Source: Bacillota bacterium
GTDB lineage: Bacteria; Bacillota; DTU030; DUMP01
NCBI GenBank assembly: GCA_030154105.1
Contig: JASKKP010000001.1
Span: 17,967 to 81,966, forward strand
Reading direction: 5' to 3'
DNA length: 64,000 nucleotides
A model generated the notes under the pieces. The model was not told where the DNA came from and made no database searches. It saw nothing but the letters and a program-made list of their open reading frames with translations. Shown piece by piece: positions 7,145 through 16,075 of the stretch (its first letter is position 1; each line of letters starts with the position of its first letter). The position numbers were made by a program, and so were the translations under genes.

Positions 7145-10100
7145 GTGCCGAAGGGCGCCGTTTTCCGCTTTATTTTAGGGCGCGCCGGAACAGGCAAAAC
7201 CTACACCTGTCTCAAGGCCATTGAGGATGTGCTCTTAAAGGAGGGCGAAGAAGGGCCTCCCCTTATTCTCTTGGTGCCGGAGCAGGCCGCCTTCCAGATG
7301 GAATATGCCCTTCTGACCGGAGGGCGGATTCAGGCTACCCACCGGGCGGAGGTTCTTAGTTTCCGCCGCCTGGCCCGGCGGGTGTTGACCGAGGCGGGTG
7401 GTGCCGCCCGGCCTTGGCTGGGCGAATTAGGGAAGCGCATGGTGCTCCGGTCCTTGATCCAGAAGCATAGGGAAAAACTTCTTCTTTTGGGGCACAGCGC
7501 CTCTACGCCCGGCTTTACCGAACGGCTGGCCCAGGCCTTAGCCGAGCTCAAACTCTACCGTATTTCCCCGGAAATGTTATCTATGTACCTTGCCGACCTT
7601 ATCGCCCGGGGCGAAGGGCAGGGTCCGCTGGCGGGGAAGCTCCACGACCTGGCACTTCTGTACCGGGAACTGGAGGCTTTTCTTAAGCCGCGCTACACAG
7701 ATCCGGAAGGTTATTTGTCCTATTTGGCCGCCCGCCTACCTGAGGCGGCTTCGCTCTACGGGGCGCGGGTGTGGGTGGACGGCTTCACCGGATTTACGCC
7801 GGAGGAGTACCGGGTACTGGCGGCCCTCCTCGTAGTGGCGGCACAGGTAGAGGTAACCCTCTGCCTCGATGCCGCGGAGCTCAACCGGCCGCCGGCCGAG
7901 ACGGACCTCTTTTACCCCACGCGCGAAACCTATGACAAACTGCTGGAGGTGGCCCACACCCAAGGAGCGCAGGTCTTACCGCCTCTGATCCTGGACGACC
8001 CCACGGCACTCCCGCCCCGCTTTGCCCAGGCCCCTGAGCTGGCCCATGTAGAGCGGTATTTCTTTTGCTACCCAACCCGGCCATGGGTAGGGGTTGCTCC
8101 CGGCCTCAAAGTGGTGGCGGCTGCCAACCGGCGGGCGGAAGTAGAGGCCGCCGCCAGGGAGATGCTGCGCCTGGCCCGGGAGGAGGGCCTGCGCTGGCGG
8201 GAGATGGCGCTGGTCGTGCGCGACCTAGAGCTCTACCACGAACTAATTTCCACCGTGTTTGCCGATTACGGCATACCCTGCTTCATCGACCGCAAACGCC
8301 CTGTTCTGCACCACCCCCTGGCGCAGCTGGCGCTGGCGGCCTTCGAGGTGGTAACCGGCAACTGGTCCTATGAGGCCGTGTTCCGCTGTCTCAAGACCGA
8401 CCTCTTCCCCTTCACCAGGGAAGAGGTGGATCGCCTGGAGAACTACGTTCTGGCCTTCGGCGTGCGCGGGCAAAACTGGCTCAAGGCCGAGCCTTGGGAC
8501 TTTCACCTCAAGTTTGCCGAAGGAGAAGGAAGAGCGGCGGTTTGGGGCGACGTGGATTCCCTGCGCCGCCAGGTGGCGGCCTACTTTATGCCTCTTTGGC
8601 AGGAGTGCACCCGCGGCTCTACTACCGGTGTCTCCCTTACCACGGCCCTCTGGCGTTTCCTCGACGGGTTAAAGGTCGGCCAGACCCTCGAACGCTGGGC
8701 CGAGATGGCGCAGGAACAGGGAGATCTCACCGCTTTTCAGGAGCACAGCCAGGTTTGGGCGCGCTTCCTCGGCCTTTTAGACGAACTCGTCCTGGGCCTG
8801 GGCCAGACGCCGCTTACCCCCGCGGAGTACACGGAAATTCTGGCCAGCGGCCTGGAGAGCCTGCGCCTGGGATTGGTGCCGCCCAGCCTTGATCAGGTAC
8901 TGGTAGGCGGCCTGGAGCGGTCTCGCCATCCCAACGTACGCGCGGCCTTCGTCCTGGGGGTGAACGACGGTGTGCTTCCCGGGCGGGCCGGCGAGGATGC
9001 CATATTTACCGACCGGGAGCGGGAAGAGCTGGCCCAGGCCGGCCTGGAGCTTGCTCCTACCAGCCGCCGGCGGCAGTTTAGCGAGCAGTACCTTACCTAT
9101 GTAGCCCTTACTCGGGGTAGCGAACGGCTCTGGGTGAGTTTTCCCCTGGCCGACGAAGAAGGCCGTGCCCTGGCCCCCTCCCGCATCCTTACGTGGCTGC
9201 GCGAGCTTTTCCCGGGCGTCAAGGAGACATACGCGGCGGCCGGGCCTACGGGGGACGTGGCTGAGGACTTGGATTTTCTTACCTCACCTGCGCAGGCCGC
9301 GGCGCACTTGGCCGGCCAGCTGCGCCTGGCACGGGCCGGCCGGCCCTTGAGTGCCGTTTGGCGGGCGGTTTACCAGTACCTTCTTTCTACGCCGGAAACC
9401 AGGGAGGCGGCGGAGCTGGCCCTCGGCGGCCTAAAACACCGAGGGCAGGTGGGGCCGCTCCCGGCGACCGTGGCGCGCCGCCTGTACGGCAACCCCATCC
9501 GTACCAGCGTTACCCGCCTGGAGGAATTTGCCAGCTGCCCCTTCAGCCACTTTGCCGTCCACGGGCTTAGGCTGGAAAGGCGGGCAGAGTTCGGGCTGGA
9601 CCTCCCTTCTTTGGGGCTTTTCACCCACGGCATTCTGCGCGCCGTCACCGAACGCCTCCTCGCCGAAGGGCGCGACTTTTCTGCCCTGGACGCCGAGGAG
9701 GCGGCGGCCCTGGTAAAAGAAGAGGTGGAAAAGGCCGTGCCGGCGTTTGCCGGCGGCGTGCTCCTGAGTTCGCCGCGCTACGCCTACCTTACCCGGCGCC
9801 TTACCCGCTTGCTGAGCGGAGCGGTAGCCATCCTCGCCGAACAGACAAGGAAGGGATGGTTTCGTACCCGGGCGACCGAGCTCAGGTTTGGACTTCCAGG
9901 CGGCTTTCCCGGCTTGACCTTCACCCTTCCCGACGGTACGGAACTCACCCTGGTGGGGCAGATCGACCGGCTGGATGTGGCTACCGGGGCGGACGGAAGG
10001 GTGTACGTAAGAATTGTGGATTATAAGAGCAGCGAACGGGCCCTGTCCCTTCCCGAGGTGTACCACGGCCTTTCCCTCCAGCTCTTGGTGTACCTCTTGG

Positions 10101-10651
10101 CAGTTCTGGCCGGAAGTGAGGCACTGGGACTGGCCGAGCCGGTGCCGGCCGGCATCTTCTACTTTACCTTGGGGGAACGCTTCCTCCGCGCGCGCGGGCC
10201 GCTTACGGCTGAGGAGGCGGCAGAGGGGCTCCTTAAAGAATTCCGGCTGGAAGGCTTGGTGCGGGGGGAAGAGGCGGCCGTCGAGCTCTTGGACCGGGAT
10301 GCAGCTTGTGGGCGGCCGAGCATCATCTCTGCCGCTTTAAACAAAGACGGCACGCTGCGCCGGAGCGCCGGCACCATCGCCGCCGAAAACTTCGACCTGC
10401 TCCTTCGCTTTATCGGGGAAAAAGTCAAAGAACTGGGTACGGCCGCTCTGGCCGGCGAGGTGGCGGCGGCGCCGGTGAAGGCGGGGGGAGAGGCGGCGTG
10501 CCGGTACTGCGGCCTCCACGCCGTGTGCGGGTTCGACCCGCTCCTTCCCGGGAACTCCTACCGCGTGCTGCCCAAGCTTTCGGAGGAAGAGATCTGGCGG
10601 CGGGTTGCGGAATTTGTGGGAGGACGGGAGATGAAGCATGAAGGCCCCTAA
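7145..10651 (+). CDS. addB: ATP-dependent helicase/deoxyribonuclease subunit B
   Basis: 1168 aa, the usual AddB length. Walker A GRAGTGKT (residues 12-19) is followed by a degenerate UvrD-like helicase core. The C-terminal RecB-type nuclease has GQIDRLD then VRIVDYKSS (about residue 957). The four [4Fe-4S] cysteines of AddB are all present: one in FASCPFSHF (about 798) and three in CRYCGLHAVC (about 1119, 1122, 1128). With AddA it resects double-strand ends and recognises Chi-like sites. GTG 7145 follows AAAGGAG. It overlaps addA by 14 nt, so translation is coupled. Confidence 0.97.
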   Translation: MPKGAVFRFILGRAGTGKTYTCLKAIEDVLLKEGEEGPPLILLVPEQAAFQMEYALLTGGRIQATHRAEVLSFRRLARRVLTEAGGAARPWLGELGKRMVLRSLIQKHREKLLLLGHSASTPGFTERLAQALAELKLYRISPEMLSMYLADLIARGEGQGPLAGKLHDLALLYRELEAFLKPRYTDPEGYLSYLAARLPEAASLYGARVWVDGFTGFTPEEYRVLAALLVVAAQVEVTLCLDAAELNRPPAETDLFYPTRETYDKLLEVAHTQGAQVLPPLILDDPTALPPRFAQAPELAHVERYFFCYPTRPWVGVAPGLKVVAAANRRAEVEAAAREMLRLAREEGLRWREMALVVRDLELYHELISTVFADYGIPCFIDRKRPVLHHPLAQLALAAFEVVTGNWSYEAVFRCLKTDLFPFTREEVDRLENYVLAFGVRGQNWLKAEPWDFHLKFAEGEGRAAVWGDVDSLRRQVAAYFMPLWQECTRGSTTGVSLTTALWRFLDGLKVGQTLERWAEMAQEQGDLTAFQEHSQVWARFLGLLDELVLGLGQTPLTPAEYTEILASGLESLRLGLVPPSLDQVLVGGLERSRHPNVRAAFVLGVNDGVLPGRAGEDAIFTDREREELAQAGLELAPTSRRRQFSEQYLTYVALTRGSERLWVSFPLADEEGRALAPSRILTWLRELFPGVKETYAAAGPTGDVAEDLDFLTSPAQAAAHLAGQLRLARAGRPLSAVWRAVYQYLLSTPETREAAELALGGLKHRGQVGPLPATVARRLYGNPIRTSVTRLEEFASCPFSHFAVHGLRLERRAEFGLDLPSLGLFTHGILRAVTERLLAEGRDFSALDAEEAAALVKEEVEKAVPAFAGGVLLSSPRYAYLTRRLTRLLSGAVAILAEQTRKGWFRTRATELRFGLPGGFPGLTFTLPDGTELTLVGQIDRLDVATGADGRVYVRIVDYKSSERALSLPEVYHGLSLQLLVYLLAVLAGSEALGLAEPVPAGIFYFTLGERFLRARGPLTAEEAAEGLLKEFRLEGLVRGEEAAVELLDRDAACGRPSIISAALNKDGTLRRSAGTIAAENFDLLLRFIGEKVKELGTAALAGEVAAAPVKAGGEAACRYCGLHAVCGFDPLLPGNSYRVLPKLSEEEIWRRVAEFVGGREMKHEGP

Positions 10652-13600
10652 TTGGACTAAAGAACAACAAGCGGCCATTCTGGCCCCGCCGGGAAACATC
10701 CTGGTAACGGCAGCTGCCGGAGCCGGGAAGACGGCCGTCCTCGTAGAACGCGTCGTCCGGCGCGTGCTGGATCCGGCCCGCCCGGTAGACATCGACCGCC
10801 TGCTGGTGGTTACTTTCACGGACGCGGCGGCGGCCGAGATGCGCCAGCGCATCGGGGCTGCCCTCGAGGCCGCCTTGGGGGCGGCGCCGGGGAACGCCCA
10901 CCTGGAGCGCCAACTGGCCCTTCTGGGGCGGGCCAGCATCTTTACCCTGCACTCTTTTTGCCTAAAGGTTGTCCGCCGCTACTTCTACGAACTGGGGCTG
11001 GACCCTTCCTTCCGGGTAATGGATGAAACTGAGGCAGCGCTCTTGGCCCAAGAAGTGCTGGAGGAGCTGTGGGAAGAAAAGTACGCCCAGGAAGCCGAAG
11101 CCGAGGGGGCCTTTACCTATCTCTTGGATTGTTACAGCAGCGCCGTAAGCGACGACGACCTGAAGGAACTGGTGCTTAAGCTGCACGACTTCAGCCGGAG
11201 CCAGCCCTGGCCGGAGGTATGGCTAAAGCAGGCCGGGCAGGCCTTTACGCTTTCGCCCGGCACCGAACTCAAAACTACGCCTTGGGGGGGAAAACTTCAG
11301 CAGCACGCCCGACGCAAGCTGGAACAGGCCGCCCACTGTCTGGAACGGGCCGCCTGCCTTGCCGCCTTGCCGGGCGGGCCCGATCGCTACCTACCGGTCC
11401 TGGAGGCGGAGCGGGAGGCCCTTAAAGAAATGGCCCTTCGGGCTCAAGAGGGGTCCTGGGAGGAGCTGCGACAAAGATTGGCCTTCTCCTTCACGCGCCT
11501 TCCGCCCGTCCGGAAGAATGAAGAGGTGGACCCGGCCATCAAAGACCAAGTAACTCGCCTGCGCGACGAGGCCAAGAAAATCGTGGCCGATCTGGCCACG
11601 GACGTTTTCGGCCGTCCGGAAAAGGAGCTCCTTACGGAGCTTACCCATCTTGCCCCGGCCGTGCACGCCCTTACCGAGCTGGCCCTCGCTTTTAGCCGCC
11701 GCTTTGAGGAAGTCAAGCGGGCGCGGGGTCGGCTCGACTTTGCCGACCTGGAGCACTATGCCTTGAGGCTCCTCCTCGCCCCGGACGCGCGGCCGGGGTT
11801 CCTCAAGCCTTCCCGCCTGGCCGAAGAGATGGCCGAAGAATACGCCGAGGTCCTGGTGGACGAATACCAGGACATCAACCCGGTCCAAGATGCCATCCTC
11901 AGCCTCATTTCCCGCCAGGACACCTCTCAGCCCAGGCTCTTTCTGGTGGGCGACGTCAAGCAGAGCATCTACCGCTTTCGCCTGGCCGAGCCGCGCCTTT
12001 TCCTCAGCAAGTACGCGGCCTACGCGCCCCGGGCCGGTGGGAGAGGACGGCGGATCAGCCTAAGAGAAAACTTCCGCAGCCGGGCCGAAGTGATCGGCGC
12101 GGTAAACTTCCTATTTCGGCAGCTCTTTACCCCTGAGGTGGGCGGGCTGGCCTACGACGCCGAGGCCGAGCTAACTCCCGGTGCTCCCTACCCGGAGCCC
12201 CCGGCGGGGGTTAAGGGTGCTGGCGGGCCGGTGGAGGTGCACCTCATCGAGCGGCAGGTACCGCTGCCGGACAGGGAAGAAGAGGCGCAAGACGACCCTG
12301 CCGCCCTGGACCTCAGCGCGCTGGAAAGGGAAGCACTGCTTATCGGGCGGCGCATCCAGGCCATAGTGCGCGGAACGCCGGAGCGCCCCGGCCCGGAGTT
12401 TTGCGTCTGGGATAAGTCGGCCCAGAGCTACCGGCCGGTGACCTACCGCGACATCGTCATCCTCCTTAGGACGGTGCAGGGAAGGGCGGAGACGATGCTG
12501 GAAGTCCTCCGCAGGCTCGAGGTCCCGGCTTATGCGGATCTGGGGACCGGCTACTTCAATGCCCCGGAAGTGGCGACGATGCTCTCCCTGCTGGAGGTCA
12601 TCGACAACCCGTATCAGGACATCCCGCTGGCTGCGGTGCTCCGTTCACCGCTGGTTGGGCTGAGCCCCGAAGAGCTGGCCGAAGTGCGCCTCTTAGCACC
12701 CGAAGGCCAGTTTGCCGAGGCCGTGCAGAAGGCGGCCGCAGGTGCGGTATCTTCTTCCTGCCAAAAGAAGCTTGCCGCGTTCTTTGGGCGCCTCGAAGAG
12801 TGGCGCACGGCGGCTCGGCGGGGAACTGTGTCCGACCTTATCTGGCGCATCTACCGAGAAACCGGCTACCTGGCCTACGTGGGCGGTATGCCGGCGGGAG
12901 CGCAGCGGCAGGCCAACCTCAGGGTACTTTACGACCGGGCCCGCCAGTTCGAGAGCTACGGGCGGCCGGGACTCTTTCGCTTTCTCCGCTTCCTCAAACG
13001 CCTTCAGGCGCAAGAGGGCGATTTGGGTACGGCCCGTGCCCTGGGCGAAAACGAGAACGTGGTCCGCATCATGAGCATCCACAAGAGCAAAGGCCTGGAA
13101 TTCCCGGTGGTGTTCGTGGCCGATTTGGGCAAAAAATTCAACTTCGACGACCTTAAGGGCGACATCCTTCTCCACCGGGACCTCGGCCTCGGGCCTCTGG
13201 TGGTGGACCTCCATCTGCGCCTTAAGTATCCCAGCCTGGCCCACCGCGCCATTCAAGTGGCCGGGCGCGAAGAGGTTCTGGCCGAAGAGCTCAGGATTTT
13301 CTATGTGGCGCTCACCCGGGCGCGCGAACGCCTGATCCTGGTGGGTTCGGTGCCCAACCTTAATGGCCAGTGCGAGCGCTGGGCGCGGACCGCGGGCGTC
13401 AAGGGCTGGACGCTGCCGGCCGGGGACATCCTGAACGCGCGCACCTACCTCGATTGGTTGGGAGCGGCCCTGGCCCGCCACCGGGATGGTGCGGCCTTGC
13501 GCGCGGCCGGCCCCGAGCCGCCCCTGGACCCCAATCCCCGCGACGACCCTTCCCGCTGGGAGGTCCACCTTTACCCTGCGGCGGAAGTGCTGACCTGGGC

Positions 13601-14444
13601 CGGCGCCCAAGAAAAAGAGGGGGCGGACGCTTCCGGCCCGGGCGCCGAAGGAGAAGAGGTGGAACCGGAGCTTCTGGCTTGCGTCCAAAACAGGCTCAGT
13701 TGGCGTTACCCGTACGGCCGGGCGAGCCGGCTTACGGCCAAAGTAAGCGTGAGCGAGCTCAAACGGCGGCCCCTGGTCGGACTCCCGGGCGAAGAAGAGG
13801 AAGCGCCCGGGCGCGAGTTTTACCCCGTGCGCCTGGCGGAGCGGCCGCGTTTTGCGCAGGCGGCGGGGGAACTCGTAGGGGCGGAGCGCGGGAGCGCCGT
13901 GCACCTGGTTCTGCAGCATCTGGACCTCACCCGCGACCTGACGAGGGAAGGCATTGCGGCCCAGGTCAGGGAACTCACCGCCCGCGAGCTCTTAAGCCCG
14001 GAGCAGGCATCCAGCGTGGACGTGGAAGGCCTGGCTGCGTTCTTCGCCGGGCCGCTCGGCCGGCGGATCATTGCCCGGCCGGAGGCCGTGCGGCGCGAGG
14101 TGCCTTTCAGCCTGCGCCTGCCGGCCCGTATGGTATATCCGGACTTTTCGCTCACCGGCGCCGAGGCGGAAGAACCCATCCTGGTGCAGGGAATCATCGA
14201 TTGGTTGGTGCGGGAGGAAGGCGGCTGGCTCCTTCTCGACTTCAAAACCGATGCCGTAAGTCCGGCCGCCCTCAAGGAGCGGGAGAAGCTCTACCGCAGG
14301 CAGGTGGCCATCTACGCGCTGGCGGTCGCCGCCTGGAGCGGCCGGCCGGTGAAGGAAGCCTACCTGTACTTCCTGGCCTTGGGCGAGGCCCTGCCCGTCC
14401 CCGTAGCTAAAGAAAACCCCCTCTTCTCCGCCCGAGACGCCTAA
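10638..14444 (+). CDS. addA: ATP-dependent helicase/nuclease subunit A
   Basis: 1268 aa. UvrD/Rep superfamily 1 motifs occur in order: Walker A AAGAGKTAVLVERV near the start, motif Ia TFTDAAAAEM, Walker B VLVDEYQDINPVQ (about residue 410), motif IV-like SIHKSKGLEFPVVF, and motif VI FYVALTRARERLIL. The C-terminal nuclease has QGIIDWLV and LLLDFKTDAV, giving the D...DxK triad. It works with AddB in recombinational repair and restart. The gene starts inside the 3' end of addB. A long repeat copy, and no clear terminator, follows the stop. Confidence 0.97.
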   Translation: MKAPNWTKEQQAAILAPPGNILVTAAAGAGKTAVLVERVVRRVLDPARPVDIDRLLVVTFTDAAAAEMRQRIGAALEAALGAAPGNAHLERQLALLGRASIFTLHSFCLKVVRRYFYELGLDPSFRVMDETEAALLAQEVLEELWEEKYAQEAEAEGAFTYLLDCYSSAVSDDDLKELVLKLHDFSRSQPWPEVWLKQAGQAFTLSPGTELKTTPWGGKLQQHARRKLEQAAHCLERAACLAALPGGPDRYLPVLEAEREALKEMALRAQEGSWEELRQRLAFSFTRLPPVRKNEEVDPAIKDQVTRLRDEAKKIVADLATDVFGRPEKELLTELTHLAPAVHALTELALAFSRRFEEVKRARGRLDFADLEHYALRLLLAPDARPGFLKPSRLAEEMAEEYAEVLVDEYQDINPVQDAILSLISRQDTSQPRLFLVGDVKQSIYRFRLAEPRLFLSKYAAYAPRAGGRGRRISLRENFRSRAEVIGAVNFLFRQLFTPEVGGLAYDAEAELTPGAPYPEPPAGVKGAGGPVEVHLIERQVPLPDREEEAQDDPAALDLSALEREALLIGRRIQAIVRGTPERPGPEFCVWDKSAQSYRPVTYRDIVILLRTVQGRAETMLEVLRRLEVPAYADLGTGYFNAPEVATMLSLLEVIDNPYQDIPLAAVLRSPLVGLSPEELAEVRLLAPEGQFAEAVQKAAAGAVSSSCQKKLAAFFGRLEEWRTAARRGTVSDLIWRIYRETGYLAYVGGMPAGAQRQANLRVLYDRARQFESYGRPGLFRFLRFLKRLQAQEGDLGTARALGENENVVRIMSIHKSKGLEFPVVFVADLGKKFNFDDLKGDILLHRDLGLGPLVVDLHLRLKYPSLAHRAIQVAGREEVLAEELRIFYVALTRARERLILVGSVPNLNGQCERWARTAGVKGWTLPAGDILNARTYLDWLGAALARHRDGAALRAAGPEPPLDPNPRDDPSRWEVHLYPAAEVLTWAGAQEKEGADASGPGAEGEEVEPELLACVQNRLSWRYPYGRASRLTAKVSVSELKRRPLVGLPGEEEEAPGREFYPVRLAERPRFAQAAGELVGAERGSAVHLVLQHLDLTRDLTREGIAAQVRELTARELLSPEQASSVDVEGLAAFFAGPLGRRIIARPEAVRREVPFSLRLPARMVYPDFSLTGAEAEEPILVQGIIDWLVREEGGWLLLDFKTDAVSPAALKEREKLYRRQVAIYALAVAAWSGRPVKEAYLYFLALGEALPVPVAKENPLFSARDA

Positions 14445-14478
14445 AAACCGTTCAAAGAAGTAATGTTTTTTTGCCGGG

Positions 14479-14724
14479 CAGACATTCATGCCGCTGGCGG
14501 CATCAGCAGAGGGATGAAAACTTCGGCCTTCGGGTATCCCCTGTGGCGCGAACGACCTGAGGACGAACGAACTCGGCTCGCTCGGGGCGCGGGCAGAACT
14601 CTTTTGGCCTCAAACACCGCCCGCGCTTTCCCTCGCTCGCCTGCGTTCTTCTAATGGCGGTACGTAACGCGCCCTGCGGGGAATATCCCTCGGCCTCAGT
14701 TTGCGCTGAACAGCTGTGCCCACG
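14479..14724 (+). repeat. Dispersed intergenic repeat, copy A (long)
   Basis: This non-coding spacer between addA and sbcD is a copy of an element found again at 59727-59965 (long, same strand), 45973-46079 (fragment, minus strand) and 15961-16028 (3' fragment). Shared blocks with the 59.8-kb copy include GACCTGAGGACGAACGAACT and its continuation through CTCGGGGC. They also include GCTTTCCCTCGCTCGCCTGC (then GTTCTTCTAA) and CGGTACGTAA. A hairpin ATGCCGC-TG-GCGGCAT lies at its left end. It ends at the sbcD ribosome site. Confidence 0.85.
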
Positions 14725-14745
14725 AAAGGAACGGAAGGTGGCAGG

Positions 14746-15972
14746 ATGCGTATCTTGCATACGGCGGACTGGCATTTGGGGCGCACCCTCGAGGGACGTT
14801 CCCGCCTGCCAGAGCAACGCGACTTCCTTAACGAGCTCTGCGACTTGGTTGACGACGAAGGCGTGGATCTGGTGCTTGTGGCCGGTGACGTCTTCGACAG
14901 CGGCAATCCACCGGCAGAGGCGGAAAACTTGTTCTACAGCGCGCTCGAGCGCCTGGCGGCGGGCGGCAGGCGGGCGGTAGTAGTTATCGCCGGCAATCAC
15001 GACAGTCCGGAACGCCTGCGGGCGGCGAGCCCCTTGGCCCTGCCCTTTGGGATCTGCCTTTTGGGATATCCGGCGGAGGAGCTCCCGGCGGACGAACGGG
15101 CCAACGGAGTACGCCGGCTAGACTCAGGGCCGGGCTGGGTGGAGCTGGCCCTGCCCGGCGGTGAAGCGGCCGTGCTCGCCACGCTGCCTTACCCCTCGGA
15201 GGCGCGACTCGGCGAGCTTCTCAGCCGGTCGCTGGGGGAAGCCGAGCTGAAGGCGGCGTACTCTCAGCGCGTCGGGCAGGCGCTGGCGGCAGCCGCTTCC
15301 CATTTCCGGCCGGATACGGTCAACCTGGTGGTGAGCCACGTTTACCTGCGCGGCGGGCGCACCTCGGACTCGGAACGGGACATCCAGCTCGGCGGGGCCC
15401 TGGCGGTGGAACCGGCGGTCCTTCCGGCCGGAGCCCAGTACGCAGCCTTAGGCCACCTGCACCGGCCCCAAGCTGTAGCCGGCGCCCCCATCCCCTGCCG
15501 GTACGCCGGTTCCCCTTTAGCCTACTCCTTCTCCGAGGTGGATCAAGAAAAAGTAGTAGTGCTGGTGGAGGTCCAGGCGGGGCAGCCGGCCAAATGGCGG
15601 CCGATCCCTATTCGGGCCGGCTTCCCGCTCAAAACCTGGTGCGCGGACAGCCTGGAGGAGTTTTTTGCCTGGGCCGCCGACGAGCGTAACCTAAGGGCCT
15701 GGGTAAACCTGGAGGTGCGCGTTCCAGAACCCCTGACCCCCGCGCAGATGGCGGAGATCCAGCGCCGCCACCCGCGCGTGGTCCAGATACGCGCGCGGCT
15801 GCCGGAGGCCGAGGCCATATCCGACCGGCCGGAACGCGCCTCCCTTCCCCTGCGCGAGCAGTTTCGGCTTTTTGCCGCCCGTGAGCTGGGCGGCGAGCCG
15901 GATCCGGAGCTCATCGACCTTTTCCTGGAGCTGGTGAGCGGGGCGCCGGGCGAAGGGGCTGGCGGTACGTAA
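14746..15972 (+). CDS. sbcD: Exonuclease SbcCD subunit D (Mre11-like)
   Basis: 408 aa. The metallophosphoesterase motifs are complete: ILHTADWHLG (residues 3-12), LVAGDVFDSG, VVIAGNHDSPERL, then VVSHVYLRGG and AALGHLHRPQ. A C-terminal capping domain follows. It forms the SbcCD nuclease that opens hairpins and cleans blocked DNA ends. ATG 14746 has GGAAGGTGGCAGG upstream; an in-frame start ten codons earlier lacks a ribosome site. The last codons and stop (GGCGGTACGTAA) coincide with the start of repeat fragment D, so the C-terminus was probably set by the repeat. Confidence 0.96.
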   Translation: MRILHTADWHLGRTLEGRSRLPEQRDFLNELCDLVDDEGVDLVLVAGDVFDSGNPPAEAENLFYSALERLAAGGRRAVVVIAGNHDSPERLRAASPLALPFGICLLGYPAEELPADERANGVRRLDSGPGWVELALPGGEAAVLATLPYPSEARLGELLSRSLGEAELKAAYSQRVGQALAAAASHFRPDTVNLVVSHVYLRGGRTSDSERDIQLGGALAVEPAVLPAGAQYAALGHLHRPQAVAGAPIPCRYAGSPLAYSFSEVDQEKVVVLVEVQAGQPAKWRPIPIRAGFPLKTWCADSLEEFFAWAADERNLRAWVNLEVRVPEPLTPAQMAEIQRRHPRVVQIRARLPEAEAISDRPERASLPLREQFRLFAARELGGEPDPELIDLFLELVSGAPGEGAGGT

Positions 15973-16028
15973 TGCGCCGTGCCGAGGATGTCCCTCGGCT
16001 TCGGTTGGCGCGGAACAACTGTGCGTGT
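15961..16028 (+). repeat. Dispersed repeat, fragment D (3' part)
   Basis: About 68 bp matching the last third of copy A: GGCGGTACGTAAtGCGCC, then TCCCTCGGC, then GCGC/GGAACAaCTGTGC. It overlaps the sbcD stop codon and fills most of the gap before sbcC. The same block therefore occurs just upstream of both sbcD and sbcC. Confidence 0.75.
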
Positions 16029-16075
16029 CCGTGTTTTCAAAGTGCCCGTGAATTGCAAGATGGGGGAGAAGCCAG

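Noticed and set aside
12693..13919. Minus-strand frame of 408 codons inside addA
   Set aside because: AddA helicase motifs on the plus strand are intact throughout; no start signal for the antisense frame.
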